Part shown: positions 8,862-16,866 of the stretch, piece after piece
Layout of the letters: the number at the start of each line of letters is the position of its first letter
How positions within the stretch are numbered: position 1 is the stretch's first letter
Assembly (NCBI GenBank): GCA_016713925.1
Contig: JADJOH010000008.1
Location: 682,001-746,000 of the forward strand
From: Bacteroidota bacterium
GTDB taxonomy: Bacteria > Bacteroidota > Bacteroidia > AKYH767-A > OLB10
Length of the DNA: 64,000 nucleotides
Direction: 5' to 3'
Notes under the pieces: model-generated
What the model saw: only the letters and a program-made list of their open reading frames with translations
What the model was told of the DNA's origin: nothing
Databases searched by the model: none
Made by a program: the position numbers and the translations under genes

Positions 8862-11800
8862 TGGAGGTGTGTAGACATAGGCCGTTAAATATAATTACAG
8901 ATGAAGTGGTAAAGTAGCTACCTTCAACAGCAGCGGTTAAGACAACAGACCCGGGAACGATCGTGGTGTCAAAGATCAACGCTCCTGCTTGAGGTGTTGG
9001 TGCTGCGAAAGTCAACATTGCATCGAAAGGCTGAATGTAACCTTCGCCTGTGCTGAAGTCAAAGCCGGGAGATGCAATATCAAGTGCGGTGCTCGTTAAG
9101 AGATTTTTTACTTGTGCAGCGCTGAGATCTTCACCATAAAATTGCTCTCTGGCACTAATCAGCAGTGCTCCGACAGCCGCGGCATGGGGTGCTGCAGCAG
9201 AAGTGCCGAAGAAATTCGGGAACTGATCTCCATCGACATTCGGACCGCCTAAAGCAACGGTGGTATTTCCGCCATTTGGTGCGATAAACTCAGGTTTATT
9301 TCTAATACTATTATCTACAGGTGTGCCTCCTCTCGATGAAAAATCCTGAACAGTAGGGGGATTTACACCATATGCCGGTGTGTTGAAATAATTAACTGCA
9401 CCGACTGTGATAGCGCTCTCTGCATTGGATTGTCCAACAATGGTAGAGGTGCCTGTTGCATATTCATTAAAGGATAATTCTCCACGGAAGACGATCAGTT
9501 TAACATTGGAATTGATGGAACCGGCTGCACGAATAATGGTAATGTTGGCTTGTACCGGATTTGTACCGGGGACGATAAATGGCAGCACCTCCAGTGGATC
9601 TCCTCCAAGATTGTTCCTGTTAAATCCAAAATACTGAGTACCGTACTGATTGGTCAGATAGATATCGTAATCGGTAAGTGAACCGGTTTGTGTTTGACCA
9701 AGCGAATAAATAGAATCCTGCCATTGTAATACGATGGTATAACTTCCCGGAGCAAGTGTAACGCTCAACAGGTTATCGCCATTTCCGAAATTATGCGCTG
9801 TTCCTGATAGTCCGAATGGTGCGGCAATAGGATTGTAAGTATTTTGATACGATTTAGAACCGAAATTGCCGGCAGCAACAAAATAGGAAACGCCCATGGC
9901 ACTTACAGAATCTACAGCTTTCGCCAGTACACCATCCTGAAAGTATGGAGATGTGACCCAGGTTACGTCATCTGCAATTACATCACAACCGCTTTGAGCA
10001 CATTGAATGATTCCTTCAGCCATATCTCCTTCACTGATTGTTGCGGTACGGAAACCAAGTGTTGCTCCCGGAGCGATGTCATGTACCAGTTGTAACATGG
10101 CGCGACCTTCGTCACTCCGTGTCCCATAAGGGAATTCTTTAATCACATCAACCGGTGTGGGGTGATTTTCAGGATTTCCAGTGCCGGGTAAATCACCGTT
10201 TACAATGTCTGTATTTGCCGGGTTGCCAAGAATGGTATTATAACTGTCAGAGAGTACACAAACTTTAACACCACTGCCATCGATGCCAAATCCATCCCGA
10301 ACGTCGTTAGTTCTTTGAGCAATATCACCCTGTGTTACCGTTACACCACTGTTGGTGATGGACGGGTAAACGGGACGTACATAATTGATGTAATTTGAAG
10401 CAGGTGGATTGGAGAGATTGCCTAAGTTGGCAATCGGATATCTTCCTGTAATAATGAGAGGGTTGAGACCATTAGGAATAGTATCTGTGAGTCCATAACC
10501 TGTTGTATTGTAAATAAGGTTAAAGAGGTTTTGTGTCTGCCCCTGCAAAGTGATAATTTCAATATATACACTATCACCGGCAAAGAAATACACATCGTTT
10601 ATAGTATCAGAACCCACCACATAATTTTGAAAAAGGGAACTTAATTCACAACCCAATACTCCATTGAATTTACCGCCCGGACAAGGTGTATAGTAAGGCA
10701 AAATACATGGACCTTCTTCAATAACAACCGAGTCGGTGGCAGTACATCCGCTCGCAGGGTCTGTTACTGTAAGATAATATGTTCCGATTCCATTAATCAT
10801 CGGCGTTGCGGTATTGGCACCATTAACAAAACTACCGGTACCCGATGTGGTCCAATTAAAACTTGCACCTTGTACAGAAGAACTTCCTGTTAACTGGATT
10901 TCAAGTATTGTGCAGGTAAGTGCATTGCCCGGACCTGCTTCAGCGGTAGGAACAGAATAGTTGGTATTCACTGAGGTTTGCGCGGAAGCTGTACAACCAT
11001 TTGATGGATTGGTTACAACTACTGTATATGTTCCGGCTGCATTTACCATCACAGATGCATTGCCGGAATTTGACACTATTCCCGGTCCGCTCCGTGCGAA
11101 AGTTGCGCCGGAGGTAGAAGAAGATGCAGTCAAAGAAACAACACTCGCAGCACAGGTAAGTGTAGCAGATGAACCGGCATTTGCATTGGGTGCTCCTGTA
11201 TTAATGGTAACCACCGCCTGATCGGTTGCAGTACATCCGTTGTTATTGACCGTTAGTGTATAGGTTCCGGCAGCATTTACCACTGCATTGGCAGAAGTAG
11301 CACCGGAAACAATACCGGGCCCCGCCCAGCTATAGGTAACTCCCGGAGTTGTTGAAGTTCCGTTTAGAGTAACAGATGAGTTGTTGCAATCAATCACTTT
11401 ATCAGGGCCGGCATTCATTGTTGGAGTAGTACATTGTGTTGCAGGAGCCACATAATTTACAGTTACACCACTTTGTAGTATAACCTGTGTTCCACTCCAT
11501 AGTGAACCGGAAAGGGAGGTGCTTCCTGTTCCTGATCCGATATTGATAGCTCCGTAAGGTGCATAGATGTTTCCATCGAGACGTGAAGGGGAACTGCTTG
11601 AACCGTTTACGATCATAAAAGCATTCGTTCCGGTTCCGTGTGTTTCATAAAAAATTCTAGAAGCATGACCGCCATTTATGAAAGTTGAACCTGACTTACC
11701 CAGGTTGGCATTGCCATGGATGTATATTTTAAAAACACCGGTGCTGTTATTCTGAAAGTTAAACCTGAAGGTATTCGTATTTCCGGAATTGTTTACAGAG

Positions 11801-12465
11801 GCAAAAACATATGTCCCCGGACCATTAAAGGTTATCGTTTTTTTACCTCCCAATGCCATGTTTCGATAGGATCCGGGAGAAATGGTTGTTGTCGTAGTTA
11901 TATCGGTTGTACCCGCAGCAGGGAAAACAACCGGAGTAGGTAAAGCAGGTAATCCGGGTAAATTGGGGGTGCCGATAGTATTTCCTCCGGTAGGTACAGG
12001 TCCGCTATACGTAGATCCTGCCACACGGGTAACAGATCCATTTACCGATCCGCCACCAATCGTGATATTCCCATTGGCATTGATATTACCTGTGATCTGA
12101 GCATTCGACCCGGTTTGAATACCGTTTCCGGAGGGTGTGACGGAATTCTCAGCCGACATGTCCCCGAACACAGTGTTACTGTTAGAAAGGGTGATTTTTC
12201 CTTTTGAATACATTCCGGCGCGAATGACCGAGGTTCCTGTTGTGCTGATGAGATGGGAGCTTCCAATAAATCCATTGCCGTTGATGGTGGTGGAAGAAGA
12301 CAGCTGAACAGCGTACCCCGGTGCAGCCGGCACCGATGACGTAGCGCCGGGAATAGTTCCATTTCCATTGTAAAGAACGTAATTGTTTATGCTCTGCTGA
12401 GCTTTCACATTTAGAAGGAGCGTGCAAAAAATCGCTGTAATTAACAGTTTAGTAGATTGTTGCAT
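8842..12465 (-). CDS. S8 (subtilisin-like) peptidase with Ig-like repeats, N-terminal part of a frameshifted gene
   Basis: A 1,207-codon frame. A signal peptide (MQQSTKLLITAIFCTLLLNVKAQ) is followed by a Gly/Ser/Thr-rich region with beta-helix-like repeats (about 25-345), three Ig/PKD-like repeats each starting AGPDK/NAGSS/AEAGPG (about 350-600), and a subtilase domain from about 725 to 1150. The Asp is in VCVLSDSYN (about 738) and the Ser in FFGTSAAAPHAAA (about 1087). The usual HGTxVA motif is absent; the matching place reads DEGRAMLQLVHDIAPGA (about 785). There is no T9SS domain at this end: the frame runs out after VIIFNGLCLHTS, and the expected sorting domain lies in the other frame ending at 6441. 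An exported protease or protease-like adhesin is the best call. Confidence 0.83.
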   Translation of the reverse strand: MQQSTKLLITAIFCTLLLNVKAQQSINNYVLYNGNGTIPGATSSVPAAPGYAVQLSSSTTINGNGFIGSSHLISTTGTSVIRAGMYSKGKITLSNSNTVFGDMSAENSVTPSGNGIQTGSNAQITGNINANGNITIGGGSVNGSVTRVAGSTYSGPVPTGGNTIGTPNLPGLPALPTPVVFPAAGTTDITTTTTISPGSYRNMALGGKKTITFNGPGTYVFASVNNSGNTNTFRFNFQNNSTGVFKIYIHGNANLGKSGSTFINGGHASRIFYETHGTGTNAFMIVNGSSSSPSRLDGNIYAPYGAINIGSGTGSTSLSGSLWSGTQVILQSGVTVNYVAPATQCTTPTMNAGPDKVIDCNNSSVTLNGTSTTPGVTYSWAGPGIVSGATSANAVVNAAGTYTLTVNNNGCTATDQAVVTINTGAPNANAGSSATLTCAASVVSLTASSSTSGATFARSGPGIVSNSGNASVMVNAAGTYTVVVTNPSNGCTASAQTSVNTNYSVPTAEAGPGNALTCTILEIQLTGSSSVQGASFNWTTSGTGSFVNGANTATPMINGIGTYYLTVTDPASGCTATDSVVIEEGPCILPYYTPCPGGKFNGVLGCELSSLFQNYVVGSDTINDVYFFAGDSVYIEIITLQGQTQNLFNLIYNTTGYGLTDTIPNGLNPLIITGRYPIANLGNLSNPPASNYINYVRPVYPSITNSGVTVTQGDIAQRTNDVRDGFGIDGSGVKVCVLSDSYNTILGNPANTDIVNGDLPGTGNPENHPTPVDVIKEFPYGTRSDEGRAMLQLVHDIAPGATLGFRTATISEGDMAEGIIQCAQSGCDVIADDVTWVTSPYFQDGVLAKAVDSVSAMGVSYFVAAGNFGSKSYQNTYNPIAAPFGLSGTAHNFGNGDNLLSVTLAPGSYTIVLQWQDSIYSLGQTQTGSLTDYDIYLTNQYGTQYFGFNRNNLGGDPLEVLPFIVPGTNPVQANITIIRAAGSINSNVKLIVFRGELSFNEYATGTSTIVGQSNAESAITVGAVNYFNTPAYGVNPPTVQDFSSRGGTPVDNSIRNKPEFIAPNGGNTTVALGGPNVDGDQFPNFFGTSAAAPHAAAVGALLISAREQFYGEDLSAAQVKNLLTSTALDIASPGFDFSTGEGYIQPFDAMLTFAAPTPQAGALIFDTTIVPGSVVLTAAVEGSYFTTSSVIIFNGLCLHTSIGTLPQ

Positions 12466-12683
12466 GTTTTTAGTAATTTATCCGAATAGAATAATCTTTA
12501 ACATATTCTATCAGCGCAATTTATAAATTTAAAGATTGCAAAACAAGACGAGTTATTAAGAAATAGTGATTTTTTCTCTCAACGTTTCTTTTTTTACTCC
12601 CAATACAAATAAAAAATGGGTGAAAATTCCTTTATATATTCATATGACTATATAAACATGTCAGAATGAGGAAATAAATCGAA

Positions 12684-13223
12684 TCAATAATTTTCCATTA
12701 CAGTCTGCTCTTCTCTTTCTTTTCTGCAAATAGGCGCGACAACCAACGAAATAATTGCTCCAAAAAAGGCTGAACCCAATACTCCGGCTCCAATAATCAA
12801 TGCCGGGTATTTCATCATCAGTCTTGTTCCCTGCATTTGAGAAGCAATTTCTTCGGGCTCCAAATCTTGTTCTGCGAGTTTTTGTTCTGCTTGTTTCATC
12901 AGCAGTTCTCCGGTTTCAGGGGAAATGTATGTTTGGAAGAGGGCACTGAAAGCACTGAAAAGTGTTCCTGAAATAAGTATGATCAGAAAACTGATGTTAA
13001 AGGCTCTCTTAAATGATAAATATCCTTCGCCATATGTTTTCCTGAATTTCATGACAAAGTAGATCGATAAAACCCCGATGATTAAATAATAAATCAAGGT
13101 CCAGTAAGGGTCACTTAACCAATGAGCAAAATAGCCCAGCATGTAATAGGCGATGGAAAAAATTCCACAAATTAATCCGGATATTATAGAATATTTAAAT
13201 AGGGATAGTTTATTGTCTGTCAT
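12684..13223 (-). CDS. DUF4199 family membrane protein
   Basis: A 179-residue protein with four predicted membrane helices (about 9-31, 39-60, 70-95 and 137-163) and the FRKTYGEGYLSFKRAF segment between helices two and three, the hallmark of the Bacteroidota DUF4199 family. A charged amphipathic stretch (MKQAEQKLAEQDLEPEEIAS) lies before the last helix. The function of the family is not known. It starts 23 bases after the stop of the SpoIIE-like phosphatase gene and is probably co-transcribed with it; whether they work together is open. Confidence 0.85.
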   Translation of the reverse strand: MTDNKLSLFKYSIISGLICGIFSIAYYMLGYFAHWLSDPYWTLIYYLIIGVLSIYFVMKFRKTYGEGYLSFKRAFNISFLIILISGTLFSAFSALFQTYISPETGELLMKQAEQKLAEQDLEPEEIASQMQGTRLMMKYPALIIGAGVLGSAFFGAIISLVVAPICRKEREEQTVMENY

Positions 13224-13246
13224 AGGAGTGATTTAATAACTGATTC

Positions 13247-15442
13247 TTAAACTTTGATACCAATTACCAATACATCGTCGACTTGTTCATGCTGACCTTT
13301 CCAGTTGTTAAAATAGTTTTTGAGTGCTGTTTCTTGTTCCCGCATAGAAAGGGCTTGAATGGCGATGAGCTTTTCCTTGAATTTTGTAGTCATCATTTTC
13401 TTGCCGTTCTCACCTCCAAACTGATCTGCATAGCCGTCAGTGAAAATATAGATAGAGTCGTTCTTCTGTATTTTTATACTATTATTTTTAAAGGACCTGT
13501 CAGCAGCCATTTGCAAGCCACCTATAGGGAACTTGTCGGGTTGTGTAACTAAGATGGACCCTTCACGAACTATCCAGAGCGGACGATTTGCGCCTGCAAA
13601 ATGAAGTTCGTTAGTACTGAAGTCGAAGGAACATACCGCGACATCCATTCCATCATTCGATTCACTTTCGCTTTGACGAAATGTTTCTATGACAGCGCTG
13701 TTGAGCTGATTTAATATCAGATGGGGTTCTGTAATTCCATTTTCGATGATTAGCCGGTTGATGAGTGATACTCCAATCATGCTCATGAAAGCTCCTGATA
13801 CACCATGTCCGGTACAATCACCTGCAATGATTAATGTGCGGTTGTTTTTCTCAGCGAACGTATAAAAATCCCCGCTTACAATATCTTTCGGATAATAAAT
13901 GATGAATGAATTCTGGAGCGATTTATAAATGAGATTGATGTTCGGTAATATAGCAGACTGGATGCGCCGGGCATAATTCATATTGTCCGTGATCGACTTG
14001 TTCTTTATTTCAATCTCCTCTTTCTGAATCATTACCTCACGGGTTCGTTCAAGGACTTTTTTCTCCAACTCGAGTTTTTGTCCTTCCAAAATGCGCTTCT
14101 TTTCTATTTCTGTCTGTAGATTTTCTTCAGATAATTTTTGAATGGAGTGAATTAAGTTTAATAATTGCTTTTGATTATGACCATTCTTTTTTCCTAACAC
14201 AAAGGCTGCAGAAAGCGGATATAAACAGAAGGCGATATTGGATAGATATCTGACAAGGTTACTGATGGTATCTTCATTTGAGGGCGTAATGTTAGTTGCC
14301 AGGATTAAGTTTACAATAAATAATAAAGTGGCTACTGAACATATATAAACGATACTTTTTGCTTCCCATCGCTTTTGTCCAAATCCTTGAATCAAAAAGT
14401 ACAGTGCATTAAAAAACGTGTAAAACAAAATCAAAATAATCAATATAACAACCAGCCATAATAATGGACTTCCCGTACCATCCGCACTAAACCCAATATG
14501 ATTGGAGGAAAGCATAACCTCCACGAATGGTAAATTTGAAACTATGGCTAGTACCAGTAATAGAAGTAATGGGATTTTTGATTTTTCCTTGTTCACAAGT
14601 ATTTTGGCAAAAAACAGTGAAAGGAATTCAATAGAAAAAATAAAGAAAAAAGCTTGTAAATTTCCGGGGAGTTCAAATGCTATCTCATCCACCAGAAATG
14701 CTAAGGATGCCATTATACAAAAGGCGGCAAAGTATAAATTTTCACGAATGACGTTATAAAATAAGAATAACAGCAGGAATACTATTCCAAAGGCCATATA
14801 GTAAAAACCTAATGCAAATGAATCCTGTCCGTCTTCCACATTTTCTTCGATTTTCTTTTCTGACCAGCTTGTTTGACCAAGGGATAAATCGAATTCATAC
14901 TCTTCGGCTAATGGGATATAAATTACTTCAAAATTCAGAATACTGTCTTTAATGATGAAATTCAGATATTCCGATTGTGAAAGTCGATTTAAATCTTTGT
15001 CGTCGTTTTTAGCAAATTGCCCTGTAGAAACTAATACTTCGTTATTTATTTTAATAATAGCCGAACCTTCCAGTGAATACTTTAATGAATATATTTTATT
15101 CAGGATTTTAGGATGGAAGTGAAAAGTGGAGGTGTAGGTAGATTTGATCGCTTTAAATTCTTCCGGCTCCTGAATGGTATCCCAGCGATTGGTGCTGTAT
15201 TGCTTTGTTCTGCCCTCTTTATCAGTGCAAGTAATTTTCCAATGATATTTATAAAAAACATCGAAATGCCTGGTAGTATCTTGCCCCGGCTTTAAGGCCT
15301 TTTTGGGTAATACACCTATATAATCTATCTTGTTTACGTCCGAAAATGCTGCATCAGAACTCAAAATACTGAACCAAACAGTAAGCAATAGAATCGAAAA
15401 AAAGTTGCCGTACATAAGGTGTATTTTTTTGCATTGGTTCAT
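13247..15442 (-). CDS. 7TM sensor SpoIIE/PP2C-type phosphatase (SiaA-like role)
   Basis: A membrane protein in three parts: an exported beta-rich region (about 50-230), seven or so hydrophobic helices (about 235-440) in a 7TMR-DISM-like layout, and a coiled coil followed by a SpoIIE-type PP2C phosphatase domain. Metal-binding motifs are VSGDFY, AGDCTGHGVSGAFMSMIG, FTDGYADQFGG and EQVDDVLVIGI, all intact. I prefer the ATG at 15442, which gives a normal signal sequence (NQCKKIHL then a hydrophobic run to AAFS); an upstream start at 15508 would add a 22-residue arm. Divergent SiaB-like and SiaC-like genes begin ~470 bases away. In Pseudomonas the phosphatase SiaA dephosphorylates SiaC, so the same role is inferred here from context. 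The signal sensed is unknown. Confidence 0.87.
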   Translation of the reverse strand: MNQCKKIHLMYGNFFSILLLTVWFSILSSDAAFSDVNKIDYIGVLPKKALKPGQDTTRHFDVFYKYHWKITCTDKEGRTKQYSTNRWDTIQEPEEFKAIKSTYTSTFHFHPKILNKIYSLKYSLEGSAIIKINNEVLVSTGQFAKNDDKDLNRLSQSEYLNFIIKDSILNFEVIYIPLAEEYEFDLSLGQTSWSEKKIEENVEDGQDSFALGFYYMAFGIVFLLLFLFYNVIRENLYFAAFCIMASLAFLVDEIAFELPGNLQAFFFIFSIEFLSLFFAKILVNKEKSKIPLLLLLVLAIVSNLPFVEVMLSSNHIGFSADGTGSPLLWLVVILIILILFYTFFNALYFLIQGFGQKRWEAKSIVYICSVATLLFIVNLILATNITPSNEDTISNLVRYLSNIAFCLYPLSAAFVLGKKNGHNQKQLLNLIHSIQKLSEENLQTEIEKKRILEGQKLELEKKVLERTREVMIQKEEIEIKNKSITDNMNYARRIQSAILPNINLIYKSLQNSFIIYYPKDIVSGDFYTFAEKNNRTLIIAGDCTGHGVSGAFMSMIGVSLINRLIIENGITEPHLILNQLNSAVIETFRQSESESNDGMDVAVCSFDFSTNELHFAGANRPLWIVREGSILVTQPDKFPIGGLQMAADRSFKNNSIKIQKNDSIYIFTDGYADQFGGENGKKMMTTKFKEKLIAIQALSMREQETALKNYFNNWKGQHEQVDDVLVIGIKV

Positions 15443-15878
15443 GATAGACATAAGCATACGCAGGTTCAGAGCTATGTTTTGATAATGAAGAGAGGCCGGC
15501 CTTTTCACCAGGAGATATTCGGGTATTTTTTTAGAGGTGCTTCTACTTAAATAAAGTGTCGGATGATGATATGATCTGTAATTTTTAATGCAATAATCGG
15601 ATGAAAGTATAAAAAAAGTAGGAAGGTAACACTCGTCAAATCGTTTTCGGGGTGAATTAATACATCTATATGTCGGAAGTTCCGAAAAATCGATCTGTTT
15701 TTTTTGTTAGTTGCCTGAATTGAAAATCAATCGGATTGCACTAAACCGGCAGAATGGAAATACAGCGGATTCTTCAAAAGGCGCTTCCGTAATCATCAGT
15801 TAATCAGGCTAATGTAAAGAAGTGTATTTTGAAAAGCATCCACCTTGTATCACTAATTCGTATCTCGGATATTTCCAT
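15443..15878. other. divergent promoter region of the phosphatase and siaB-like genes
   Basis: No supportable gene lies here. A longer reading frame for the siaB-like gene reaches back to 15822 but crosses its -7 element, so it is not used. Minus-strand promoter elements are not clear. Confidence 0.45.
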
Positions 15879-15886
15879 TATATTTG
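15879..15886 (+). promoter_or_regulatory. -7 element (TATATTTG) of the siaB-like gene
   Basis: An exact match to the Bacteroidota TAnnTTTG -7 consensus, 22 bases before the ATG at 15909. No TTG lies at the usual -33 distance. Its position favours the downstream start codon. Confidence 0.5.
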
Positions 15887-15908
15887 GTACTCGAATCTAA
15901 CACATTTA

Positions 15909-16469
15909 ATGTCAAAACTCAAGCTCTACGATATCTACCGGAACATGGAGAAGGAAGATATTATCCTTTCTTTTAAAGGGGATGTTACCAAGGACCTGCT
16001 ATCTTCTGTTTATCAGATCATGGAAATCCGAATTGAGAATGAAAATGAAGACATCCGTCGGAAAAAGAAGTTTTATAGTGTACTGGTAGAGTGCCTCCAG
16101 AATATGTATCATCATATGGAGTCCTTACAAATTGCAAATGGGACATTGGGTGTAGATCATCCCGGTGGTGCCATTTTTATCATTGCTAAAAATCGTGAAG
16201 GAAGTTATAAAGTGTATACCGGGAATTTTATTTTAAATTCGAATGCAGAGCTGCTGAAAGGCAAGATAGATAGAATAAATGCCATGAACCCGGTTGAATT
16301 AAAGGCGCATTATCTTGAAACGCTCGGCTCAACGGAGTTGTCAGATAAAGGTGGCGCAGGGCTTGGAATGATAGAGATTGCCCGTAAGTCAGGCGGACAA
16401 ATGGATTATGACTTTGAAAAAATATCGGAGCAGCATTCCTTTTTCACGCTTTCCGTAGTAGTAAATTAA
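15909..16469 (+). CDS. SiaB-family protein kinase (DUF6272)
   Basis: A 186-residue cytoplasmic protein starting MSKLKLYDIYRNMEKEDIIL. It matches the GHKL-fold SiaB/DUF6272 family: FYSVLVECLQNMYHH carries the Glu/Asn of an N-box-like motif, and LSDKGGAGLGMIEIARKSGG is the glycine-rich ATP-lid loop. SiaB-type kinases phosphorylate a small partner, SiaC. The partner gene follows after 15 bases, and a PP2C phosphatase gene lies divergently upstream, so kinase, target and phosphatase are together. The ATG at 15909 is chosen over one at 15822 because the -7 element lies between them. Confidence 0.85.
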   Translation: MSKLKLYDIYRNMEKEDIILSFKGDVTKDLLSSVYQIMEIRIENENEDIRRKKKFYSVLVECLQNMYHHMESLQIANGTLGVDHPGGAIFIIAKNREGSYKVYTGNFILNSNAELLKGKIDRINAMNPVELKAHYLETLGSTELSDKGGAGLGMIEIARKSGGQMDYDFEKISEQHSFFTLSVVVN

Positions 16470-16484
16470 AACGCACAGCAAATT

Positions 16485-16865
16485 ATGATTGAAGATTTAA
16501 TAATTTCCGGCACGAATAAAACACCAGAGGTAAAACTATTGGCAGGAACAGGAGTGATTGAAATTTCCGGAAAATCTATCCCCGAAAATTCAGTAGAGTT
16601 TTATCAACCTGTTTTTTCCTGGATGGAATCCTATTTTGAAAATCCACTGCCAAAAACTGAAGCACGTATCATTCTTGAGTATTTTAATACCAGTTCTTCT
16701 AAATGTCTGCTGGATGTATTACGGAAACTGGAAACCCTTAAAAGTTCTGGTAAAAGTGATGTGGTTGTGCTATGGCACTATGAAACAGACGACGAAGATA
16801 TGATGGAAGCAGGTCAGGATTATGACGCTTTAGTTGATCTTCCGTTCCAGCTGATTCAAATTTGA
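16485..16865 (+). CDS. SiaC-family regulatory phosphoprotein (DUF1987)
   Basis: A 126-residue protein that fits DUF1987/SiaC throughout: TPEVKLLAGTGVIEISGKSIPENS near the start (in pieces), then FYQPVFSWMESYF, LEYFNTSSSKCLLDVLRKL and VVVLWHYETDDEDMMEAGQDY. The Ser/Thr cluster in NTSSSK (about 69-73) is the expected phosphorylation site. In Pseudomonas, unphosphorylated SiaC activates the diguanylate cyclase SiaD; no GGDEF gene is in this window, so the output partner differs or lies elsewhere. It is co-transcribed with the SiaB-like gene and ends one base from the convergent ABC transporter gene. Confidence 0.88.
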   Translation: MIEDLIISGTNKTPEVKLLAGTGVIEISGKSIPENSVEFYQPVFSWMESYFENPLPKTEARIILEYFNTSSSKCLLDVLRKLETLKSSGKSDVVVLWHYETDDEDMMEAGQDYDALVDLPFQLIQI

Positions 16866-16866
16866 T

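Noticed and set aside
8842..8885. programmed ribosomal frameshift
   Set aside because: The shift is +1 and no slippery sequence or clear stimulator is seen; a sequence or genomic indel is simpler.
11882..12100. plus-strand frame within the S8 gene
   Set aside because: Low-complexity antisense of Gly/Thr-rich repeats.
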